A stretch of DNA of 6,995 nt from Chloroflexota bacterium. Its GTDB lineage: Bacteria > Chloroflexota > Anaerolineae > Aggregatilineales > Aggregatilineaceae. A program made the translations under genes and the position numbers. How positions within the stretch are numbered: position 1 is the first letter of the stretch; each line of letters starts with the position of its first letter. Of this stretch, positions 1-5,915 are shown piece by piece. The notes under the pieces were generated by a model. It was not told where the DNA came from. It searched no databases and was given only the letters and a program-made list of their open reading frames with translations. The stretch spans positions 1 to 6,995 of the forward strand of contig JACRBK010000268.1 of the NCBI GenBank assembly GCA_016234525.1, written 5' to 3'.

Positions 1-906
1 GGGTTGGCCTTCCGAATTCGCTTTAACGACGAATCCCCCAAAATCAGGGATAAATTCGTAGATCTCGGCGGCTTTTGTATTCCACCAAGCGATCACGGCA
101 GAATCAAGGGGATCGGCTGTTTTCAGCCCGCCGATCTCGATGGGCGCGCTAAACCGTGCCGTAAGATAGACCCGAATTCCATAAGGCCGGAACACATCCG
201 CCAGAGCCGCGACCTTGATCAGATATTGTCTCGTCAAGATAAGAGCATTGGCATTAACATTCGTAAGCACGGTGCCATTGATCCCAATCGAGGCATTGGC
301 CCTGGCATAATCTTTGTACTGCGGAGAGAGATAGTCAGGCAGTTTGTGCCAGTCCCACAGCGAGAATCCAGCATAACCGCGCTCGACTGTGCGATCCAGA
401 TTATCCCAGTGATTGAGCAGCCGGTGTTTGATTTTTGGGGCGCTGATCACGCTCAAAAAGTGGAGCGGTTGATGGGTTTGGAGATGCCTTAAAAAATGAA
501 ACACGCCGTATAACACACCCACGTCTGTGTTGCCAGCGATCACAATACAATCTCTGTCGCGGACAGGTTGGCGAATGATCACAAAACCTTCGTCACCGGC
601 CTCAAGTAGTTCTTCTTGAAGATGCACCTCTGCCACCAGGGCGGAACTGTGCGGAGTGCCGATGATCAGGGTACCATCTTGCTCGATTTGTTCTAGTATT
701 GGGATAGAAGTCTCAAGCATCCTCTCCAGGGCCAGCGTAAGCTCCTCGCGCGCTGCTTCTAGCGTGGCAGACAATGTCCCAATAACGATCTGGGTGAGAG
801 CGGCGCGATACTCTGTCAAAATGGGTCCGGGCACAATCGGCTCATAACGCAGCCAGAGTTCATAACCGTCTTCAGGATTTCGCCGCTTCTTAAAAGTCTG
901 ATCCAT
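1..906 (-). CDS. aguA: GH67 alpha-glucuronidase, N-terminal part (runs off the left edge)
   Basis: The leftward frame is open from the start codon to base 1, about 302 residues, so the C-terminal part lies outside the window (the family is usually near 700 residues). GH67 enzymes remove (4-O-methyl)glucuronic acid from the non-reducing-end xylose of xylooligosaccharides, usually inside the cell. What is seen: an N-terminal GH67N-like region with GYELWLRYEP near residue 15, then the catalytic-barrel start with NHWDNLDRTVERGYAG (about residues 165-180), LTNVNA (about 215), and FGGFVVKANSEGQP at the cut end. The Glu in SEGQP (bases 10-12) sits where the general acid lies in characterised GH67 enzymes. 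The paired catalytic carboxylates further on cannot be checked. No signal peptide is visible. Two tandem ATG codons occur (909 and 906). The strong ribosome site AAGGAAGTGG lies 3 nt before the first and 6 nt before the second, so the second is preferred. The gene is divergent from the LacI-type regulator. Confidence 0.93.
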   Translation of the reverse strand, partial: MDQTFKKRRNPEDGYELWLRYEPIVPGPILTEYRAALTQIVIGTLSATLEAAREELTLALERMLETSIPILEQIEQDGTLIIGTPHSSALVAEVHLQEELLEAGDEGFVIIRQPVRDRDCIVIAGNTDVGVLYGVFHFLRHLQTHQPLHFLSVISAPKIKHRLLNHWDNLDRTVERGYAGFSLWDWHKLPDYLSPQYKDYARANASIGINGTVLTNVNANALILTRQYLIKVAALADVFRPYGIRVYLTARFSAPIEIGGLKTADPLDSAVIAWWNTKAAEIYEFIPDFGGFVVKANSEGQP

Positions 907-909
907 CAT

Positions 910-919
910 CCACTTCCTT
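910..919 (-). promoter_or_regulatory. Strong Shine-Dalgarno of the alpha-glucuronidase gene
   Basis: On the minus strand AAGGAAGTGG matches the anti-SD complement over most positions and runs directly into ATGATG. The core GGAAG (bases 913-917) is 3 nt from the first ATG and 6 nt from the second. This favours the second ATG, although both are in frame. Confidence 0.7.
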
Positions 920-930
920 TTTTTCAAACT

Positions 931-950
931 TTAATGCGAATTAGTGCGTA
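931..950. promoter_or_regulatory. Candidate LacI-family operator: 10-bp tandem repeat in the divergent intergenic region
   Basis: TTAATGCGAA is followed at once by TTAGTGCGTA. The two units differ at only two of ten positions and are one helical turn apart. The first unit plus three bases forms a near-palindrome, TAATGCGAATTA (932-943), with a central CG as is typical of LacI-family operators. A second inverted repeat, AATTA-gtgcg-TAATT (939-953), overlaps it. The site lies just upstream of the regulator's extended -10 box and 22-42 bases ahead of the glucuronidase start, so a bound repressor could affect both genes. The repeat is seen directly; the operator role is inferred. Confidence 0.45.
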
Positions 951-955
951 ATTTC

Positions 956-964
956 TGGTATAGT
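956..964 (+). promoter_or_regulatory. Extended -10 promoter for the LacI-family gene
   Basis: TGGTATAGT fits the extended -10 pattern TGnTATAnT. No good -35 hexamer stands 17 bases upstream, which extended -10 promoters can tolerate. Transcription would start near base 971, giving a leader of about 60 nt before the ATG at 1033. The candidate operator directly overlaps the -35 region, consistent with autoregulation. No equally clear promoter was found for the opposite strand. Confidence 0.45.
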
Positions 965-1032
965 AGTAAATTGCATCAACAGGTTACTATCCGCTTTTGG
1001 ATTCATAGTTTAAAAACGGACTGCAAACCCCT

Positions 1033-2070
1033 ATGAACAGGGAAGATAAAAGATCGCCCATACCCACTATCTACGATGTCGCGCACGAGGCAGGGGTCTC
1101 CTATTCAACCGTGTCTCGTACTTTGACTGGCTTCGAATTTGTCAAACCTAGCACGCGAGAAAAAGTGCTGCGTGCCGCTGAAAAACTGGGTTATGTGCCG
1201 AACCAACAGGCGCGCAGTCTGGCAGGCGGGCGTTCTAACTTAATTGGCGTTCTGGTTCCTGGGCTGGGCAACAGCTACATTGGTGAGATTCTGCGTGGCG
1301 TCGATGAAGCCCTGGCAGAGTCAGACTACAACCTGATTCTTTATACGACCCACCGTCACAACAGCAAAGAATCGCATTATGCGGCTACCATTATGAACAG
1401 CGGTGTGGACGGCCTGCTGCTGGTCGTACCACTGATTTCTACGTCTTACCTGGATACCCTCCACGATCAGAACTTCCCGTATGTGGTCATTGACCAATTA
1501 GATAAATCTCCTAAAGGCTCGTTTGTGAGCGCGACCAACTGGCAAGGAGCGTATGAGTTAACCCAATATCTGCTCGAACTCGGACACCAGCGCATCGGAT
1601 TTATATCCGGGCTGGCGGGATTGAACAGCACCGGTGAGCGCCTGGCCGGGTTTGCCGCCGCGTTATCTGATCATAACCTTCCGTTACAAGAAGAGATCAT
1701 CCTGGACGGCAGTTTCAGCGAACAGGGCGGTTATGTGGCAACTCAAAAAATGTTAGCGCTCGCAGACCCTCCCACCGCGATTTTTGCGGCGAACGACCTC
1801 TCCGCTTTTGGTGCTATCGAAGCGATCCGGGAACATGGGTTACGTGTCCCCGAAGATATATCCCTGGTCGGTTTTGATGATATTCCGCAGGCGTCCCTGA
1901 TTTATCCTAAGCTGACGACAGTACGCCAACCGCTTGACCAGATGGGACGCGAAGCGGTAAACATTCTCCTTCAGCAAATAGCGCATCCCGAACGAGCGAA
2001 ACGCGAGGTCACGCTGGCAACAGAAGTCATCATTCGTGACTCGTGCTGCCCACCACGCTCGTCGAAATAG
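1033..2070 (+). CDS. LacI/GalR-family transcriptional regulator
   Basis: A 345-residue protein, normal length for the family. The N-terminal LacI helix-turn-helix spans about residues 11-33 (IYDVAHEAGVSYSTVSRTL). Y24, S25 and R29 occupy the base-reading positions equivalent to LacI Y17, Q18 and R22. A hinge helix with ARSLAGG (60-66) retains the minor-groove leucine, which in this family pries open a central CG step. Residues 70-345 form the periplasmic-binding-protein-like sugar sensor, with landmarks LGHQRIGFISG (183-193), ANDLSAFG (253-260), VGFDDIP (279-285) and TTVRQP (295-300), and a typical RDSCCPP tail. It is divergent from the GH67 gene, so it probably represses glucuronoxylan utilisation until a xylan-derived sugar binds; the effector is inferred only. 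The start is fixed by the family N-terminus. Upstream AAACCCCT is a poor ribosome site. Its stop lies one base from the stop of the convergent radical SAM gene. Confidence 0.93.
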   Translation: MNREDKRSPIPTIYDVAHEAGVSYSTVSRTLTGFEFVKPSTREKVLRAAEKLGYVPNQQARSLAGGRSNLIGVLVPGLGNSYIGEILRGVDEALAESDYNLILYTTHRHNSKESHYAATIMNSGVDGLLLVVPLISTSYLDTLHDQNFPYVVIDQLDKSPKGSFVSATNWQGAYELTQYLLELGHQRIGFISGLAGLNSTGERLAGFAAALSDHNLPLQEEIILDGSFSEQGGYVATQKMLALADPPTAIFAANDLSAFGAIEAIREHGLRVPEDISLVGFDDIPQASLIYPKLTTVRQPLDQMGREAVNILLQQIAHPERAKREVTLATEVIIRDSCCPPRSSK

Positions 2071-2071
2071 G

Positions 2072-3829
2072 TTACACGGCGATCCAGGGCGGCATAGTTT
2101 CACCACGCGCCTTGAGATGGCACGCATAGAGAAAACGATACACGTCATTGGCGTAAAACTGGGGGAACGGTTTGTCGGGCAGTGTGTCCGTCAGCCGTTC
2201 CATCACCACGTCCGCCAGATGCGCATCTATGCCCTGCTCCACTTCGTAATCAAAATAAATCGCCAAGTCTTTATCCTCCGGCTCGATAATACGTTTCACT
2301 TTGTATGCGCTGGGGAAACGATGGGCCGGGGAATCGCGTTCCATTAAAAAGGTACCCAATGCTGCCGAGTGAATCAGCGGTTTGTGTTGATACAGGAAAT
2401 TGACGGTCTCTTGCGCAAACTCGATTGTTTCGCCGGGGAAACCAAAGAAGAAAAATGTGTGATTCCAGATGCCTGCGGCATGACTCTCATGCAGGATTCG
2501 ACTCATGTGTTCCAGTTCGGTACCCTTCTCCATAAACTGGATCACCTGCTCCGACGCGCTCTCCAGGCCAAACAGCAGCATCGTACACCCACCGCGCCCC
2601 ATACTCTGAAGCAGATCGGAGGAAATCACTTTTTCGAAGCGGACACAGCCGCCCCATTGAATAGGCGTGTTGGCTTTTTCCAGAATGGGTGAGAGATTAC
2701 GCAGATTGCGCGGCGTTACCGCTTCGTCGGCAAAAAAGATGCGACTTGCGCCGTACTTTTCGTACAGCGCGATCATCTGCGTGGCGAGCTGTTCCGCCCC
2801 CAACTGGCTGAACGCTTCCGGCTCACCATAACCGACATTACAGAAGGCGCATTTGCCATAATAACAGCCGCGCGCCGTCAGCAGCGGCAGTACCAGTTCG
2901 CAGGCCAGATAACGATCCAAAGGCAGGCCGTCGAAATCAGGCAGCGGCAAATCCCGAATTTTCTCCGGCGGCTTACGATCATTTACGCGGATTTCGTCGC
3001 CCTCTTTGTAGATCAAATTGTAAACGTGCGAGAGATCGTGATCTCCTGCCAGTGCTTCAGCCAGTTGCAGCAGCGGTACTTCGCCATCGAAGACCACCGC
3101 GCTGTCAAACAGGTCAAACAGAGCCGGTACTTTTGGCAGTTCGTCACGGAGCATGGTGATATGCGGCCCGCCAATAGTCACATGGCAGTCGATTCCCGCT
3201 TCAGCTTTGATCAGATACCCCAGCGTCATTCCTGCCAACATTTGCGGCATCGACGGAATAGAGATACCGATTACGTCGGGTTTCTCGCGCCGGATGTCCT
3301 CTAGAATTCCGTGCCGGTAAAGCTCAAGGAAGATATTGTGATCCTCATCTTTGACCCCCGCCAATATCGCGGCGCTGTTATCGACCGGATAGGCCGAGAT
3401 ATAACTTTGCAGATGCAGCGAAGCCGGAAAATAGGGCAGCGAGGCAATCTCTAGACACTGGATAACCGTCATAAACGCTTTTAAGCTGGTAGGTCCGTCA
3501 AAAAAAGCGCGGCTGCGGATCACCTGTTTGGCTTTCTGCACCTCAGCCGCCAGGCGTGGCCCCTCATTGATCGCCCACAAAATCCGCTCGCGAGGCGGGT
3601 GTGCTCGCTTGGGAGGTTTCCGGCTGGCATTGGGGCCATAATCCTGGCGCAGCCGGGCGACGGCGTTTTTCATATAGCGGCGCGTGAGAATTTCGTCAAA
3701 CACTTCGGCGTTCAGATCGCGCTGAATAACCTCTACACCGTGCATTCGCAGGTAGGCCGTCAGCGTCGGCAGGGCCAGATGCGGCATACTCGGTGTCCAG
3801 TTGGGGGGAAAGAGCAGCATTATTTTCAT
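2072..3829 (-). CDS. B12-binding-domain radical SAM protein, function unknown
   Basis: A protein of 585 residues. The N-terminal Rossmann-like cobalamin-binding domain begins KIMLLFPP and continues PTLTAYLRMHGVEVIQRDLN. It is then broken by a helical, basic stretch (about residues 50-180) and resumes at PDVIGISIPSMPQ, VTIGGPH (about 218-223) and VFDGEVPLLQLAEAL. No DxHxxG motif is seen, so cobalamin, if bound, would lack the usual lower His ligand, as is common in this class. The radical SAM barrel starts at TARGCYYGKCAFCN. Cys 322, 327 and 330 give CX4CX2C instead of the usual CX3CX2C. Other barrel features are FFADEAV, GLESASEQVIQFMEKGT and FFFGFPGET, typical of the MiaB/BchE-like branch. 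A tail of about 100 residues follows. Members include methyltransferases, ring-forming enzymes and RiPP maturases; the substrate here is unknown. It follows the transporter ATPase by 32 nt, so is probably co-transcribed. ATG at 3829 is chosen; an in-frame TTG precedes it directly. Confidence 0.88.
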   Translation of the reverse strand: MKIMLLFPPNWTPSMPHLALPTLTAYLRMHGVEVIQRDLNAEVFDEILTRRYMKNAVARLRQDYGPNASRKPPKRAHPPRERILWAINEGPRLAAEVQKAKQVIRSRAFFDGPTSLKAFMTVIQCLEIASLPYFPASLHLQSYISAYPVDNSAAILAGVKDEDHNIFLELYRHGILEDIRREKPDVIGISIPSMPQMLAGMTLGYLIKAEAGIDCHVTIGGPHITMLRDELPKVPALFDLFDSAVVFDGEVPLLQLAEALAGDHDLSHVYNLIYKEGDEIRVNDRKPPEKIRDLPLPDFDGLPLDRYLACELVLPLLTARGCYYGKCAFCNVGYGEPEAFSQLGAEQLATQMIALYEKYGASRIFFADEAVTPRNLRNLSPILEKANTPIQWGGCVRFEKVISSDLLQSMGRGGCTMLLFGLESASEQVIQFMEKGTELEHMSRILHESHAAGIWNHTFFFFGFPGETIEFAQETVNFLYQHKPLIHSAALGTFLMERDSPAHRFPSAYKVKRIIEPEDKDLAIYFDYEVEQGIDAHLADVVMERLTDTLPDKPFPQFYANDVYRFLYACHLKARGETMPPWIAV

Positions 3830-3837
3830 CAAGGAAT

Positions 3838-3844
3838 CCCCTTT
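3838..3844 (-). promoter_or_regulatory. Ribosome binding site of the radical SAM gene
   Basis: Minus-strand AAAGGGG lies 8 nt ahead of the ATG at 3829 and 5 nt ahead of a directly preceding in-frame TTG. Spacing does not separate the two starts; ATG is taken because it is the stronger codon. Confidence 0.5.
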
Positions 3845-3861
3845 GATTTAACCCTCTAAGA

Positions 3862-4881
3862 TTAAGCTTTCAGCCCTAACTCCTCCGAAAAATGACAGGC
3901 CGCCCAATGACCCGGCTGTGTTTCGCGCAGCTGGGGTGCGTCAGTTTTGCAAAGCGCTTTGGCAAACGGGCAGCGCGGATGAAAATAGCAGCCGCTCGGC
4001 GGATTAGCCGGATCGGGAACTTCCCCAATCAGCGGGACACGCTGACGCCTCGCCCTCGGATCAGGCACCGGGACGGAGGATAACAGCGCCGCCGTATACG
4101 GATGTTGAATATGGTTAAACAGGTCCTCCGTGTCGGCGATTTCAACAATTTTGCCGACATACATCACAGCGACCCGGTCGCACAGATGCCGCACTACGCT
4201 TAGATCGTGCGAAATGAAAAGATAGGTCAGTTGAAACTGAGCCTGTAGATCTTGCAGCAGATTCAAAATCTGCGCCTGGATCGAAACATCGAGCGCCGAA
4301 ACCGGCTCGTCGCAGATGATCATCTGGGGATTGAGTGCCAGCGCGCGGGCAATCCCGATCCGCTGGCGCTGCCCACCACTAAACGCATGGGGATACCGCG
4401 ACATATATTCCGGGCGCAGCCCAACCAGGCCCAACAGCTCGGCGACCCGGTCTTGCAGCGCACTCCCACTTCCAAGCCGGTAATTACGCAGCGGCTCACC
4501 CACGATCTGCTCTAGTGTCATGCGCGGGTTGAGTGACGAATAGGGGTCCTGAAAAATAAGCTGAATATTGCGCCAGATTCCGCGTAGTTGATCACGCCCC
4601 AGCAGCGCCAGATCAACCTCTCCTTTTTCTTTGTCCTGAAAAATAATGCTGCCTTCGGTTGGTGTTTCGGCGCGCAAAATAACGCGACCCGTCGTCGTTT
4701 TGCCGCAGCCGCTTTCGCCGACCAGCCCCAAGACTTCGCCGCGTTTGATAGTAAAACTAACGTCATCAACCGCTTTGACGTAATTCGTCACATTCTTATG
4801 AAAAACGCCGCGTTTGTAGATCGGAAAATACTTTTTCAAACCACTAACGCGCAGCAGCGTATCGTTGTCTTGAGGGATCAT
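3862..4881 (-). CDS. Oligopeptide/oligosaccharide ABC transporter ATPase, OppF/DppF type
   Basis: A 339-residue cytoplasmic ATPase subunit that pairs with the neighbouring OppD-type ATPase to drive import through the OppB/OppC-type pore. Seen: Walker A GESGCGKT (55-62), Q-loop FQDPYSSLNP (109-118), signature FSGGQRQR (166-173), Walker B MIICDEP with catalytic Glu191, D-loop SALD and switch His224 in ISHDLSVV. All catalytic positions are intact. The C-terminal oligo_HPY domain follows HPYTAALLSSVP and has four cysteines (GCYFHPRC, then two more). YFPIYKRGVF near residue 18 is typical of the F-type subunit. The start ATG overlaps the stop of the upstream ATPase as ATGA, and GGAG lies 8 nt upstream, so the two are probably translationally coupled. 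Family membership gives 'peptide', but the alpha-glucuronidase nearby makes a xylan-oligosaccharide cargo plausible. Confidence 0.92.
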   Translation of the reverse strand: MIPQDNDTLLRVSGLKKYFPIYKRGVFHKNVTNYVKAVDDVSFTIKRGEVLGLVGESGCGKTTTGRVILRAETPTEGSIIFQDKEKGEVDLALLGRDQLRGIWRNIQLIFQDPYSSLNPRMTLEQIVGEPLRNYRLGSGSALQDRVAELLGLVGLRPEYMSRYPHAFSGGQRQRIGIARALALNPQMIICDEPVSALDVSIQAQILNLLQDLQAQFQLTYLFISHDLSVVRHLCDRVAVMYVGKIVEIADTEDLFNHIQHPYTAALLSSVPVPDPRARRQRVPLIGEVPDPANPPSGCYFHPRCPFAKALCKTDAPQLRETQPGHWAACHFSEELGLKA

Positions 4882-5900
4882 TCGGCGTGCTCCGTCTGTA
4901 AAAGCTGCGGCTTAATTTCATGGACGCGGGTACATCTCACCCAATGCTGGCCGGAGATTTTCTCCAATGCCGGATCAATGCAGCGTTCGGGGACATAATG
5001 GAGGCAGCGCGGATGGAATTTGCAGCCTTCGGGCATGTTTAAGGGATCAGGCACATTGCCTTCGATAGCTTCCAGGCGGCTGAGTTTGGTATCATGGCGC
5101 GGGATCGAGCGCAAAAGCGCCTGAGTATAGGGATGCCCGGTGTTATAGTAGAGGGTATCCACGTCAGCCACTTCGACTTCTTCGCCCAGGTACATCACCA
5201 CCACATCATCCGCCATCTCCGCGATCACCCCCAGCGCATGGGTAATAAACAGAATCGCCATCCCGAACTCCTGCTGAAGATCGCGCATCAGGTTAAGAAT
5301 CTGCGCCTGAGTGGTCACATCGACAGCGGTTGTCGGCTCATCAGCGATCAGCAGTTTGGGGTTGCACGACAGCGCCATCGCAATCATGACGCGCTGCCGC
5401 ATACCACCGCTAAGTTCGTGCCGGTAGCGGTTAAGCAAACGCTCTGGCTGGGCCAACCCGACCCGGCTCAAGAGATCAACGGCACGCTGCGCCGCTTCCC
5501 TTTTGCTCACATGCAGATGCAGGCAGATCGTCTCAATCATCTGGTTGCCAATGGTGTGTACCGGGCTGAGCGATGTCATTGGCTCCTGAAAAATCATGGC
5601 GATTTCGCCCCACCGAATCTGTCGAATCCTTTTCCCGCCTGGATCAAGCCGGGCCAGGTCGATCGGCGACTTGGGATCGCCATAATAGTTGACCTCGCCT
5701 GAAACAATCCGTCCTGGGGGGCGTACCATGTTCAAAATGGCGCGGGCAGTAACGCTTTTTCCACAGCCGCTCTCGCCCACTACCCCCAGCGTCTTGCCCC
5801 GTTCAATGCGGAAATTGACGCCATTCACCGCACGAACGATGCCTTCAGTCAGAAAAAAGTTGACGTGTAAATCTTTGACTTCTAATAAAACATCTGACAT
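4878..5900 (-). CDS. Oligopeptide/oligosaccharide ABC transporter ATPase, OppD/DppD type
   Basis: A 340-residue ATPase, the D-type partner of the next gene. Seen (numbered from the ATG): Walker A GESGCGKS (42-49), Q-loop FQEPMTSLSP (104-113), signature LSGGMRQR (163-170), Walker B LLIADEP with Glu188, D-loop TAVD, and switch His221. LSGGMRQR and FQEPMTSLSP are characteristic of D-type subunits. The residue after the switch His is Ala (ITHALGVIAE), where the family usually has Asp. The C-terminal oligo_HPY domain (GHPYTQALLRSIP) carries GCKFHPRC plus two later Cys, a quartet that may bind an iron-sulfur cluster. An in-frame TTG lies directly before the ATG. The ribosome site TAGGAG (5910-5915), which contains the permease stop codon, is 9 nt from the ATG and 6 nt from the TTG, so the start is uncertain by one codon. 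Confidence 0.92.
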   Translation of the reverse strand: MSDVLLEVKDLHVNFFLTEGIVRAVNGVNFRIERGKTLGVVGESGCGKSVTARAILNMVRPPGRIVSGEVNYYGDPKSPIDLARLDPGGKRIRQIRWGEIAMIFQEPMTSLSPVHTIGNQMIETICLHLHVSKREAAQRAVDLLSRVGLAQPERLLNRYRHELSGGMRQRVMIAMALSCNPKLLIADEPTTAVDVTTQAQILNLMRDLQQEFGMAILFITHALGVIAEMADDVVVMYLGEEVEVADVDTLYYNTGHPYTQALLRSIPRHDTKLSRLEAIEGNVPDPLNMPEGCKFHPRCLHYVPERCIDPALEKISGQHWVRCTRVHEIKPQLLQTEHAE

Positions 5901-5909
5901 CAACGTTGG

Positions 5910-5915
5910 CTCCTA
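5910..5915 (-). promoter_or_regulatory. Ribosome binding site of the OppD-type gene, overlapping the permease stop
   Basis: Minus-strand TAGGAG includes the permease stop codon TAG and supplies the Shine-Dalgarno core AGGAG for the next gene. With only 12 bases between stop and ATG there is no room for a promoter or terminator, so the two genes share a transcript. Confidence 0.6.

Noticed and set aside
4..492. Rightward open frame of 162 codons
   Set aside because: It lies wholly opposite the GH67 gene, whose leftward frame gives clear family motifs. The rightward translation resembles nothing.
957..990. Leftward promoter for the glucuronidase (TTGATG with TATACC or TACTAT)
   Set aside because: The spacing between these boxes is about 11 bases or less, too short for a sigma-70 promoter, and no better pair was found. 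Promoter left uncalled.
960..1009. Short inverted repeats ATAGTA/TACTAT and ACTAT/ATAGT around the regulator leader
   Set aside because: Arms of five or six AT-rich bases with loops of 14 or more are expected by chance here; not called as operators or hairpins.
2036..2347. Rightward frame at the regulator 3' end that could be a small gene
   Set aside because: It mostly mirrors the radical SAM C-terminus on the other strand. No family-like sequence or ribosome site.
3830..3861. Gap before the radical SAM gene as a place for a precursor-peptide gene or a terminator
   Set aside because: Only 32 bases, with no start codon other than the in-frame TTG of the next gene, no stable hairpin and no T-run. 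It holds just the ribosome site.
5094..5702. Rightward open frame of 202 codons
   Set aside because: Antisense to the OppD-type ATPase, whose conserved codons explain the lack of stops. The translation is rich in His, Gln and Arg with no domain, and no ribosome site was seen.
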